Source: Heliobacterium mobile
GTDB lineage: Bacteria > Bacillota > Desulfitobacteriia > Heliobacteriales > Heliobacteriaceae
Direction: 5' to 3'
Assembly: GCF_009720735.1 (NCBI RefSeq)
Contig: NZ_WNKU01000005.1
Coordinates: 122,228-186,227, forward strand
DNA length: 64,000 bases
Part shown: piece by piece, positions 55,146-63,045 of the stretch
Layout of the letters: each line of letters begins with the position of its first letter
Position numbering within the stretch: the stretch's first letter is position 1
Notes under the pieces: generated by a model
Told to the model about the DNA's origin: nothing
What the model saw: the letters and a program-made list of their open reading frames with translations, nothing else
Databases searched by the model: none
Translations under genes and position numbers: made by a program

Positions 55146-55391
55146 ATGGACGATAAAGAATTAGCCGGGATCCTGTCTGACCTGATGCTAAAAGACGGAC
55201 GTTTCACGGCCAGTTATATCCGAGGAAACGAGCTATTTATCCAGTATAATGATCTGGAGGAAGAAGGTCCGGTCTCTAAATGGGTCGGCATTCAAATCCG
55301 GACGGGCGAAAGCCTGGAGGAAATGGAAAAACCGCCGGAAGGCGGCTGCAACTGTCCCCGGCGGAGCGGGCAACCGACAGCCGGAAAATAG
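55146..55391 (+). CDS. Small protein of unknown function
   Basis: An 81-residue protein I do not recognise. ATG at 55146 is preferred because GGAGGGA lies just upstream; an ATG at 55128 precedes that site. The first 60 residues look like a small alpha/beta domain ([41 protein letters not shown]). The tail holds CNCP, a possible metal site. It lies between the DUF4130 gene and a thiamine-binding-like gene in the same operon. Confidence 0.6.
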   Translation: MDDKELAGILSDLMLKDGRFTASYIRGNELFIQYNDLEEEGPVSKWVGIQIRTGESLEEMEKPPEGGCNCPRRSGQPTAGK

Positions 55392-55425
55392 GGGAAGTCA
55401 GGAGAAACATATAGAGGAAAGGGGA

Positions 55426-55734
55426 ATGAAAATGGCTGTCATCGCCGAAGTCACCGTGGTGCCCCTGGGAACGGGGTCGACGAGCCTCAGCCGCTATGTG
55501 GCCGCCTGCCATCGAGTTTTGCAACAAGCCGAGGGAATTCGCTATCAATTGACCCCGATGAACACGATCATCGAAGGGGAGCTGGACAAGGTGCTGGAAG
55601 TGATCCGCCAGATGCACGAAGTCCCGTTTGAAGAAGGAGCCCAACGAGTCTCCACTTCGATCCGCATCGATGACCGGCGGGACAAAACCCTCACAATGGA
55701 GGGCAAGGTCGGCGCTGTCGAGGCAAAATTATAG
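55426..55734 (+). CDS. MTH1187/YkoF-like thiamine-binding protein
   Basis: A 102-residue ferredoxin-fold protein of the MTH1187 (DUF77) family, whose relatives bind thiamine or other small ligands. Typical segments are [52 protein letters not shown] and [17 protein letters not shown] at 55426 is eight bases after GAGG; an ATG at 55432 is also possible. It is the last gene of the queC operon, followed by a strong terminator. No thiamine genes are nearby. Confidence 0.87.
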   Translation: MKMAVIAEVTVVPLGTGSTSLSRYVAACHRVLQQAEGIRYQLTPMNTIIEGELDKVLEVIRQMHEVPFEEGAQRVSTSIRIDDRRDKTLTMEGKVGAVEAKL

Positions 55735-55750
55735 CCCCTTGTATAGAAAA

Positions 55751-55791
55751 ACAAAGCTAGCCGTCAGGAAAAGACGGCTAGCTTTGTTTTT
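55751..55791. terminator. Bidirectional terminator
   Basis: A perfect 15-bp stem (55751-55765 with 55773-55787) flanked by T-runs on both strands, between the convergent thiamine-binding-like and GerA-like genes. Confidence 0.92.
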
Positions 55792-55813
55792 GGCGTTGTC
55801 AAATTGTCATCAC

Positions 55814-57430
55814 CTAAATGTCATCTAAACTATTCAAGTTATACTTCATCGATTTCAAGTCCATCCGTTGCCCATCAATGGTTTTAAAGGTACGAGGCCG
55901 GTTCGTTCGCCATTTGGGGGAAAAGACATAGATCGTGTCCACGAGATCTCGCAAATGGATGGCAGACATCTGGCTGAGGTAGGGCACGCCATAAGATTTG
56001 AGGGAACCCACATAGGCCAGGACCGTTGTGGCGCCGAAGACGATGCCGGGCATTCCCCAAAACGAGGCCCAGATGACAAAATAGTATTTTAACAACCGCA
56101 TGGCTGGAAGCATCGAAAGGTTGGAAACGGTCAAATTGGTGATGGCCGTGACAGCCACGATGATGACCATGATGTTCGATGCCAACCGGGCCTGAACCGC
56201 CGCTTGCCCTAAAATGATCCCGCCGACAATCGTCGCGGCGCCGCCGACGAGCCGGGGCAGCCGCTGGCTCGCTTCAAGAATGATGTCGAGCAGAATCAGC
56301 ATGATCAGCACTTCCAGGGTAGGCGGAAAGGCGAGGCCTTCCCGGGAGGCGGCAATATTCATGATCAAGTTCGAGCCAATGACCCCGGTGGGAAAGTTGG
56401 TGAAGGCGATATAAAGGGCGGGTAGCATCATGGTGAGATGGTTACCGAAGATCATCCGCAACATGCGAAAAAAGGTCGCCAGTAAGGGGGCGACGTAATA
56501 ATCTTCTGGTGTCCGCCAAAAATCGATGAACAGGGCAGGAACCACCATCGCGGCGGGAGAGTTATCGAGAAATACGGCGATGCGTCCTTCCAATAGGGAT
56601 GCAGACACACGATCCGTCCTCTCGCTCGGAAGGGAGAGAGGAAAGATATTAAAGGAGCGTTTATCTAAGTAAATAGACAATTCAGCGACGTCATGGATGA
56701 TATCGATATCCAGGCTTTTTAAGTCTTCTTTGACAGCTTCCACACGGGATGGGTACGCGATGCCTTCGATGTAGGCCACAGCCACCTTGGTTTTGCTTCG
56801 CCGGCCGATTTGAAAGGAATCAATTCGGAGACGTTCATCTTTAATATGTTTTCGAAGCAACGCTGTATTTACCCGGAGCGCTTCGACAAAGCCCTCCATG
56901 GGACCGCGAACGACCTGTTCTGCCTTGGGTTCGCTGACGGTACGGTGTTCATACTGGTGATTCATGATGACCAGACCGGAAGAGAGTCCGTCGGCCAGCA
57001 AAAGGGTATTACCATCGAGAAGTTGACTCTTCGCCTGATCGATCGTGGTGATCTTCTGCCAGTTCGGGACGGAAATGATCGTCTTCCCGATGACCTCGAA
57101 AATATCGGATGTTTCATCGTGGAGGCCCGTAATGTTTTGCAGAGGTTCGATCACATGCAGGGCCAGTTCCTTTTTGTCGATCAACCCTTCAATGGCCACC
57201 AGCATAAACTTCCGGCTGAGGGCGGGGTTCTCGATAGGACGGAAAAAAAGATCCTTCGGTATTCCGAGGGCATTTTCCAGCATCTCTTTGGTCGTTTTCA
57301 GCGCCGCCGGCAGCACTTGCTCCACTTTCCCTTCCCGGTCGTCGGGAGGTGGGATTTCGGTCATCCGGTGCTTATATAGGAAGGTGTCCCATAAATTGTT
57401 GCCCTTGTTGTCTTCCATCTTCTCACCCAT
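55814..57430 (-). CDS. GerA-family spore germination receptor A subunit
   Basis: An inner-membrane germinant receptor A subunit, about 538 residues. The soluble N-terminal part (to about 275) includes FFRPIENPALSRKFMLVAIEGLIDK and ISVPNWQKITTIDQAKSQLLDGNTLLLADG. The membrane part starts with RTDRVSASLLEGRIAVFLDNSPAAMVVPALFIDFWRTPEDYY and has about five helices. B (permease-like) and C (lipoprotein) genes of the usual tricistron are missing here. ATG at 57430 is used; an ATG at 57418, preceded by GGGTGAG, would also fit. Transcription in the forespore is expected from the family, but I see no clear sigma-G site. Confidence 0.92.
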   Translation of the reverse strand: MGEKMEDNKGNNLWDTFLYKHRMTEIPPPDDREGKVEQVLPAALKTTKEMLENALGIPKDLFFRPIENPALSRKFMLVAIEGLIDKKELALHVIEPLQNITGLHDETSDIFEVIGKTIISVPNWQKITTIDQAKSQLLDGNTLLLADGLSSGLVIMNHQYEHRTVSEPKAEQVVRGPMEGFVEALRVNTALLRKHIKDERLRIDSFQIGRRSKTKVAVAYIEGIAYPSRVEAVKEDLKSLDIDIIHDVAELSIYLDKRSFNIFPLSLPSERTDRVSASLLEGRIAVFLDNSPAAMVVPALFIDFWRTPEDYYVAPLLATFFRMLRMIFGNHLTMMLPALYIAFTNFPTGVIGSNLIMNIAASREGLAFPPTLEVLIMLILLDIILEASQRLPRLVGGAATIVGGIILGQAAVQARLASNIMVIIVAVTAITNLTVSNLSMLPAMRLLKYYFVIWASFWGMPGIVFGATTVLAYVGSLKSYGVPYLSQMSAIHLRDLVDTIYVFSPKWRTNRPRTFKTIDGQRMDLKSMKYNLNSLDDI

Positions 57431-57580
57431 CGTTAGATTCGCCAGCAAGGGACTGAAACATGTAGGGTAAACATGTAAATAAAAGATGCAAATAAAACAC
57501 GTAAACTAAAAATAGCCCTTCCTCATCACTTGAACTTCCTTCGGTTCAAGTTTGAGGCCCGGGCTCTTTGAGGATGCCGA

Positions 57581-57724
57581 TTATTCCATATGCAATCCGG
57601 CCGAAGGCACCACTTTGGTACTGCCCTTCACACTGGTCAGATTCTGGGGAAGCAGGTCTTCATCGTCTAAAATGGCACCGGAGTCTTCACCTAGATTCGG
57701 CATGGTCATATTCGGATCTCCCAA
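57581..57724 (-). CDS. 47-residue acidic protein
   Basis: A short gene supported by GGAGGTGATC, four bases before the TTG start, and by its position between a terminator and the GerA-like gene. The product begins MGDPNMTMPNLGEDSGAILDDEDLL and ends SAGLHME. It is acidic at the N-terminus and has no cysteine. The function is unknown; a small spore protein is one possibility. The ribosome site is identical over ten bases to that of the 44-residue gene at 48152-48286. Confidence 0.55.
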   Translation of the reverse strand: MGDPNMTMPNLGEDSGAILDDEDLLPQNLTSVKGSTKVVPSAGLHME

Positions 57725-57780
57725 GGCGATCACCTCCGAACACAGTATGCCCTGTCATAAGAAGATAATGCCATTGAAGC

Positions 57781-57820
57781 AAAAAAACCCCGAACCTCTC
57801 TGTACGAGGTCCGGGGTTTT
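57781..57820 (-). terminator. Terminator of the lipoprotein gene
   Basis: AAAACCCCG-A-ACCTC pairs with GAGGT-C-CGGGGTTTT, one mismatch. On the minus strand a run of seven T follows. Confidence 0.88.
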
Positions 57821-57835
57821 AGACGTCTGATTTTT

Positions 57836-58381
57836 TTAGTTCAATAGATCTCCTGTGATCTGAACGCTTTTGGAGGGATCGTCCGAATCGGTTTTCGATT
57901 TCTTGGCCCATTCCAAAAAGCTGGCCGTATCCATAGCGGGATTTTGTTTTAAATCCTTGGCCCCTTCGGCACCGACGATGACAGTGAGGCCTGTCTTGCC
58001 GTCAGGCTCGGACATGGTGATGGCAGCCACACCGATGGGGAAGTCGGTTCGGTAAGTCGCAAGGATGAAGTCTCGGGCAAACTGTTGAGCTTTGGCTTTC
58101 ATCTGGGGATCATTGGTCAAGGGGAACATGGCGACGACACCGCGACGGCCGTCAGAGAGGGAGCCGATGGTGATATTCCCTTTCGCTTCTGCCGGCAACA
58201 GAGACTCCAGATACTTCGGCATATCTTTGATATCCTTCGGTGTTTCCAGGGCAGACAGATCGGTGCTAACCGGTGCCGACTTGCTGGAAGAGCAACCGGC
58301 GAGGAAGGAAACCGTTATAAGCAGGGATATCATAAGGGCGATTAGACCTTTGCGGCGAGAACCGGTTACGTATTGCAGCAT
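57836..58381 (-). CDS. Lipoprotein of unknown function
   Basis: A secreted lipoprotein of 181 residues: basic start (SRRKG), hydrophobic core and lipobox LAGC (Cys30), then a Ser-rich linker. The mature part contains IGSLSDGRRGVVAMFPLTNDPQMKAKAQQFARDFILATYRTDFPIGVAAITM and GLTVIVGAEGAKDL, a mixed alpha/beta pattern I cannot assign. ATG start eight bases after GGAGG. It precedes the 47-residue and GerA-like genes but has its own terminator, so it is a separate unit. A spore-membrane role is possible from context only. Confidence 0.75.
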   Translation of the reverse strand: MLQYVTGSRRKGLIALMISLLITVSFLAGCSSSKSAPVSTDLSALETPKDIKDMPKYLESLLPAEAKGNITIGSLSDGRRGVVAMFPLTNDPQMKAKAQQFARDFILATYRTDFPIGVAAITMSEPDGKTGLTVIVGAEGAKDLKQNPAMDTASFLEWAKKSKTDSDDPSKSVQITGDLLN

Positions 58382-58481
58382 ATATATACCTCCATGATTT
58401 TACTGGATGATTCAGCAAACTAATTATAGCGCAAGTGGGTGAAGAAGGGTATTGTAAAATATTTGGAGGGAAATAAAGGAG

Positions 58482-58788
58482 ATGAATTGCTGCCGAAGGC
58501 TGTCATGTGACCGTACAGGATGTGCCCGATGTCTGCCGGGTCGTGGAAACGACGATTCATCCAGTGCATCAGTCGCTTATGCCGGGCGGACGCATCGCTA
58601 TCTTGGACTTTGTCCGGGGGATGAGTCCAATTGCGGAACTGTTCGGTGTGAACATGCTGGTTAATACGAAGAACGGCAGCACGTGGACGCTGGAGCAGTA
58701 TACCGAGTGGTTGGAGGAGGCGGGATTTGGAGCGGTACGAGTTCGTGGGAATGAAAATCGGCAGGTGATTTTGGCGGAGAAGCGGTGA
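58482..58788 (+). pseudogene. Remnant of an O-methyltransferase gene
   Basis: The C-terminal ~80 codons (58560-58788) resemble the end of SAM-dependent O-methyltransferases of the acetylserotonin/hydroxyneurosporene group: SLMPGGRIAILDF, FGVNMLVNT and YTEWLEEAGFGAVRV. Just upstream, GCHVTVQDVPDVCRVVE looks like the SAM-binding TVxDLPxV motif. It is joined almost directly to HPVHQSLMPGG, so about 70 codons are missing between them. Everything further upstream is lost, and the frame is closed by TGA near 58480. A decayed gene with a 5' truncation and an internal deletion is the best reading. Confidence 0.7.
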
Positions 58789-58835
58789 TTCTCCTCGTAT
58801 ACTTATAGATGACTAATTGCTGTTACTGGTTAAAT

Positions 58836-58880
58836 AAGAATGACACGCCCTTAACCATGGGGAGGTGTCTTTCTTATTTT
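58836..58880 (+). terminator. Imperfect hairpin after the methyltransferase remnant
   Basis: AAGAA-GACAC-CCC pairs imperfectly with GGG-GTGTC-TTCTT and is followed by ATTTTA. It is probably the surviving terminator of the decayed gene. Confidence 0.45.
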
Positions 58881-59014
58881 AAAGCCGCAACAATTATTAG
58901 ACTGATTTTCCAAAAAAATAAAATACGAGGGTATTATTCTCTAGATAAACAATGATTTTTACTATATAAGTAGTGCAAAATGGTTTACTATTATCGTTGA
59001 TGTCCGATAACTTT

Positions 59015-59031
59015 TTGTACATTAAGTACAA
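59015..59031. promoter_or_regulatory. Perfect inverted repeat before the SLH gene
   Basis: TTGTAC and GTACAA are separated by ATTAA and lie 21 bp before the start codon. This could be a repressor operator or a hairpin near the ribosome site. Confidence 0.4.
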
Positions 59032-59051
59032 CGACTTATGGAGGTATTGCA

Positions 59052-59606
59052 ATGGGTAAATTCAATAAAGAACTAATTAAAGGCATGATTGCGGGGGCTA
59101 CATTGGCGACCATAATTACTTCGGGGATTAGTATCGCTATTGCCAGCAGCGCTTATAGTGACGTACCTTCTGGTAAATGGTACACGGATGCTGTGATGTG
59201 GGCAAAACATGAAGGCATCATGAAGGGCGTTTCTGAGGACAAATTTGCGCCTGATGAATATATGACTCGCGCACAGTTCGCCCAGGCAATGAAAAATCTT
59301 CTGGAACAAGGGTACCTTGTAAAGCCGTCCTCTACGACAAACCCGACAACTCCAACCCAAGATACTACCCATAATACAACGCCTAGCACAAATACAGAGG
59401 AAAATGCAAACAACACCACACCATCTACTCCTGCGGAGGGAACCACGGGTAATGTAACCCCGACCACTCCTGAAGAGGGAACTACGGGCAATGCAACACC
59501 GACAGCACCTGCAGGAGGAGCATCGGATAATGCAACCACAACGCCTTCGGTTACGCCTGAGCAGGGAAATAGTAATGAAACTACAACCACATCTGCACAG
59601 GGGTAA
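59052..59606 (+). CDS. Secreted single-SLH-domain protein with Thr/Pro-rich tail
   Basis: A probable cell-surface protein of 184 residues. An N-terminal signal peptide or anchor (KGMIAGATLATIITSGISIAIASSA) is followed by one S-layer homology domain (about 35-84: YSDVPSGKWYTDAVMWAKHEGIMKG, then FAPDEYMTRAQFAQAMKNLLEQ). The last 95 residues are Thr/Pro/Asn/Gly-rich, with degenerate units such as TPTTPEEGTTGNATP. They may be a wall-spanning or glycosylated region. SLH proteins usually carry three domains; one suggests binding as an oligomer or a truncated member. ATG start eight bases after GGAGG. Confidence 0.82.
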   Translation: MGKFNKELIKGMIAGATLATIITSGISIAIASSAYSDVPSGKWYTDAVMWAKHEGIMKGVSEDKFAPDEYMTRAQFAQAMKNLLEQGYLVKPSSTTNPTTPTQDTTHNTTPSTNTEENANNTTPSTPAEGTTGNVTPTTPEEGTTGNATPTAPAGGASDNATTTPSVTPEQGNSNETTTTSAQG

Positions 59607-59640
59607 CGAAAATAAACTCCAATTGTGTGAAATGAAAGCA

Positions 59641-59684
59641 AGCAAGAGCCTTGGAATTAAAAACCAAGGCTCTTGCTGTATTTT
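59641..59684 (+). terminator. Terminator of the SLH gene
   Basis: A perfect 14-bp stem (59641-59654 with 59664-59677) followed by GTATTTTA. Confidence 0.85.
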
Positions 59685-59767
59685 ATAATGTTGTATATAT
59701 TTGATAGTTGATATCTAGAAATATAACCCTAAGAGCAAGTTTGTTGAAATCCTTGATTAGTGTTATA

Positions 59768-59788
59768 CAACTGATTACAAGTCAGTTG
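59768..59788. other. Inverted repeat in a non-coding gap
   Basis: CAACTGA and TCAGTTG are separated by seven bases. The surrounding gap 59685-59930 otherwise shows no gene. Confidence 0.3.
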
Positions 59789-59930
59789 CTCTGTTGGAAG
59801 ACCTGTTAATCCGGTTTTCTTTCAATGGCTAATTTTAAGCGATCTTCGCAGGTTTGAACAGAGAGTAAGTTATGGGATATAAGGTCGCGGTTGCTTGGGA
59901 GAAGAAGGGATTGGGTTAAGGGGGCATAGC

Positions 59931-60095
59931 GTTAAAGGCCCGCCGGTGAAGGTGGTTTTTTTTGATCGTTAGAGATTTTTAAGGAGGCAGCGTTAGGGGA
60001 ACTACAGTGGGACTACAGAAAAAGCCCGCCGATGAAGGCGAGATTTTTTAACTGGGTGTGGGTCAGTGTTAGGGGAATCACAGGGAGTTTTGAGG
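59931..60095. repeat. Two degenerate tandem repeat units
   Basis: Unit 1 (from about 59931) and unit 2 (from about 60017) share GCCCGCCG(G/A)TGAAGG followed by T6-T8, 86 bp apart. A second shared block, GTTAGGGGA then ACAG(T)GGGA, is about 76 bp apart. Each GCCCGCC segment can pair with the following GG(T/C)GG before the T-run, so each unit resembles a short terminator. The gap 59685-60129 contains no gene. Confidence 0.6.
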
Positions 60096-60129
60096 TGGGG
60101 AAGTGGGAAGAGAAATTAATATAAGACAG

Positions 60130-62538
60130 TTACTTAGTGCGAATTTGTCTTTCAACCTCATCAAGTAATTTCATTAGGTGAGTATTAATTGGGTCCAACT
60201 CCAGTCCTTGGTTAATCGCGTGTTTTATCCGTTGGTAATCTGAATTAGTCTTAGCTAGATGGTAAAGGGATAGAGATAGGTAATACCAATTCTGAGCGTT
60301 ATGAGTAATATCAGCTTTAGATTGAGGACGTGAAATAAATCCTTTTTCAAACATTCTTTTAGCTTCTCTATTAAAGTTGTCAGCAGCTCGATGACCGGTA
60401 GTCTTGGTTATTTGGGTTGCTCTAATTGTATAACAACGACCAATTCCATGCCAACATCGTGGATCATCGGCTTGACCTGGACATTCTAATCCCCGCTCGA
60501 AACAGGGTTGTGCAGAATCGGGATCCCTTCTTCGTATCTCAAACATGCCACGTTGATACCAGATTCTAATGTTATTTTCATCAAATTGACAAGCTTTTAT
60601 GAAGTTGGAATTAGCTTCCTCTAATCTTGATTTTTGTTTTTCTCCATATTCAGATAATTCCGATTGTTCACATACCCATGCCCATTGAGAATAGATATAC
60701 CCTAATTTTGGAGCTAGGATCTCAGCTTTTTTGAATTTATCCTGAGCGTCTTCAAAACTCCTCCGTGTTTTCCATATCCGCGTAGCCTCACTAGCATAAG
60801 CTGCAGCGTTATTTTCCTCTGGAGTAGAAAACTTAAATCCGTGACTAAAAGCTGGTTTAAGCAGAATACCAACATTTTTTTCAGTAATAATCATAAAATC
60901 ATGATACGCGGATCGTAATTCTTGTTCTATTTTTGGATCGGCTTTGAGATGCTCCTGTGCATAGGTTCTTGAAAGTGGTTCCATAGTATAGAGGGGTTCA
61001 CTCGAAACGTCTAAAGGAACCTCTTGAATTAATAAGCGTCGTGAAACCAACGTAAAAATACTGTTATCTAGATCAATTCCTTCAATACCGGATACCGCTG
61101 AAATGGTTTTTTTGCTTTGCGGTTCTATGAAGAAAGATAAACTGAAATATACACGTTTTTGATTTTCGGGAAGGTACTTGAATGAACGGTGAAATTGGAA
61201 CTCAAGTAAATCACTATCTATATTTAATGTCTTCAAACCATTTACAGCATCTTGAAGACTTAAGCCATTAGCAATATCATTTAAAGTGTTAATTATTAAA
61301 AGAGGCAATCCAAAAGCTTTTTCGACAAAATCATCTTTAGCATTATTATTCATAGAAGCAATGTTTTTTAATCCTAAGTTTTCTGCCCATGTAGTTACAA
61401 GTTCCCGTCCGCCCGTCTCTCCAGTCATTTTTTGAACTTCTAAAATTCTATTAACGGGTAATCGTAAATTATCTAATAATTTATGTCTTGAAGTAATAAT
61501 TGTTTTAGTTTTATGGTTTAGTTTTGCTAAAAAATTCAACAATCTAGGATCGTAAAATGTCTCTAAATTATCTAGAAAGAGCAATCCTCCATTTAAACTG
61601 TTAAGTAAATCAACTGTAAATGAAAATCGAGACTCATAAGTTTGCTCAGCTAGTAATTCTTCCTCAAATCCAGTAACATACGCCACGGTTTGAAACAAAT
61701 CTTCAAGAGTTTTTAATTCAGGTTCTTTTTTAATACGACCCTGCTCTGTTAATTCCTCATCTTTAGCACTAACCCATACAATAAAATCGACGACAATCCC
61801 AGATTTACCTGCTTTCGTGTTTTCTAAAATTTCGTATGCATAAAATTGAGCTAATGATGTTTTACCTACTCCACCTAACCCATCCACAAGTATTGATAAA
61901 GTACCAGGTTCTTTTTCTACGTAAGCTCTTAAATCATTTAATTCTTTACTTCTACCTATGAATTGATTCTTACTTCGATAAACGGGGACAAAAGGTAGAT
62001 TATTCAAGACTTGTTTTGATTGAAAATTATCTTTGCTATCGATGTACCTGGTTAACAACTTATCAATATCTTTTACCGGGGTACTTTCGCTTGTTTGTCG
62101 ATGGTAAATGTCCCCTGCAGAAAAGACAGCTTTCTTTTGCCCATTTTTATGACCGTCTTTAATCGCACTAATAGGTCTCGGAGCTTTAACAATATAGATT
62201 AAGGGGTATCTACGACCATCTATGGTATGGTGACTTACGCCAATTTCCGGAGCTGTATTCAAGTACTTCTCAAGTTTACTTCTTAAAGTTATGTCGTTAA
62301 TACTAAAACTATCAGAAACTCCCACTGGGCTGAATGACTTCTTCTCTTTATCTTCTTTAACACCAAAAACAATATGTCCACCCTCAGTATTTGCAAAAGC
62401 CATAACATCTTTAACTAATTCAACCCATTCGAGGTCGTGCTCTTCTTTGAAATCTAAACTAACATCCTCGTGCTGTGATTTGAGCAAGTCGATTAAATAC
62501 TCAGAAGAAAGATTTTTGCGAAACTCAAACCTATCCAA
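60130..62538 (-). CDS. AlbA_2 (Schlafen-like)-STAND NTPase-TPR protein
   Basis: An 802-residue multidomain protein, AT-rich compared with the rest of the window. Residues about 14-165 match the AlbA_2/Schlafen-like domain (EDVSLDFKEEHDLE, AFANTEGGHIVFGVKED), seen in nucleic-acid-binding or RNase-like proteins. Residues about 190-440 form an NB-ARC-like STAND ATPase: QFIGRSKEL, Walker A DGLGGVGKTS (219-228), Walker B GGLLFLDNL with Asp323, TIITSRHK, and GLPLLI (410-415). A winged-helix-like region follows to about 540. Residues about 570-795 are helical TPR-like repeats. TTG start eight bases after AAGGAGG. Candidate anti-phage or stress sensor; no separate effector gene is adjacent. Confidence 0.85.
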   Translation of the reverse strand: MDRFEFRKNLSSEYLIDLLKSQHEDVSLDFKEEHDLEWVELVKDVMAFANTEGGHIVFGVKEDKEKKSFSPVGVSDSFSINDITLRSKLEKYLNTAPEIGVSHHTIDGRRYPLIYIVKAPRPISAIKDGHKNGQKKAVFSAGDIYHRQTSESTPVKDIDKLLTRYIDSKDNFQSKQVLNNLPFVPVYRSKNQFIGRSKELNDLRAYVEKEPGTLSILVDGLGGVGKTSLAQFYAYEILENTKAGKSGIVVDFIVWVSAKDEELTEQGRIKKEPELKTLEDLFQTVAYVTGFEEELLAEQTYESRFSFTVDLLNSLNGGLLFLDNLETFYDPRLLNFLAKLNHKTKTIITSRHKLLDNLRLPVNRILEVQKMTGETGGRELVTTWAENLGLKNIASMNNNAKDDFVEKAFGLPLLIINTLNDIANGLSLQDAVNGLKTLNIDSDLLEFQFHRSFKYLPENQKRVYFSLSFFIEPQSKKTISAVSGIEGIDLDNSIFTLVSRRLLIQEVPLDVSSEPLYTMEPLSRTYAQEHLKADPKIEQELRSAYHDFMIITEKNVGILLKPAFSHGFKFSTPEENNAAAYASEATRIWKTRRSFEDAQDKFKKAEILAPKLGYIYSQWAWVCEQSELSEYGEKQKSRLEEANSNFIKACQFDENNIRIWYQRGMFEIRRRDPDSAQPCFERGLECPGQADDPRCWHGIGRCYTIRATQITKTTGHRAADNFNREAKRMFEKGFISRPQSKADITHNAQNWYYLSLSLYHLAKTNSDYQRIKHAINQGLELDPINTHLMKLLDEVERQIRTK

Positions 62539-62700
62539 AATACTACCTCCTTAGCAAATATGAAACAATTATTCTACAGGAAAAGAATGATTCCTGCTAA
62601 TTGTCAATAATTCCAATAAGCCTCGGAGTGAGCTTAAAACATCGTCGCCTATAGCAGTAATATTTGCTCAAGCACCGTTAGGTACATTGTCGGTGTAGGT

Positions 62701-62925
62701 GGTTTTTTACTATCGTTACGAAGCCCAATGGGTTAACATCCGCATAATTATCGTTAAATCCCCAGTAATAATCACCCAAAAACCCCCACGCCCCACATAA
62801 GGCCGCTGTAATGGGCGACGTCCAGTTTTACACCCGCTTTGATATGAATGTATGGTTTGTCGGATTGAGGGGCGTAGGGGGGAGCGTGGGGGGGGGGCGG
62901 TTTTGATAGGGTGGAGGAAATAAAT
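62701..62925. repeat. Degenerate long repeat, unit 1
   Basis: This unit runs from a T-run (GGTTTTTTAC) to GGTGGAGGAAAT and is repeated imperfectly at 63046-63252. Shared blocks include CACATAAGGCCGCTGTAATGG against ACATAATGCCGCTGTAATGG, GCGTAGGGGGG and GGTTTT.TGGGTAGAGGAAAT. It lies in the 939-bp non-coding gap 62539-63477. A G10 run occurs at 62888-62897. Confidence 0.65.
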
Positions 62926-62943
62926 AGGCGAAATTGCCTATTC
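62924..62943. other. Short perfect inverted repeat
   Basis: AATAGGC and GCCTATT are separated by six bases and lie between the two long repeat units. Confidence 0.35.
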
Positions 62944-63000
62944 TCTTAACAGTCGGCGTAACTGCCGAATAGGATAGCAGTACAATCGCTCATCTCTCAC

Positions 63001-63031
63001 GGCCATCTCGTCTCCCGTCTCGGGAGAGGCC
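63001..63031. other. GC-rich stem-loop in the repeat region
   Basis: A 7-bp helix TCTCCCG / CGGGAGA with a 3-nt loop is capped by an outer GGCC/GGCC helix. A T8 run follows 19 nt later. Confidence 0.45.
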
Positions 63032-63045
63032 AGTGGGAGTGGGCG

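Noticed and set aside
60130..62538. Second toxin or effector gene partnered with the STAND protein
   Set aside because: The upstream 939 bp has no open frame with a ribosome site, and the downstream region holds only repeats. The 63478 gene is on the other strand, so no operon partner can be claimed.
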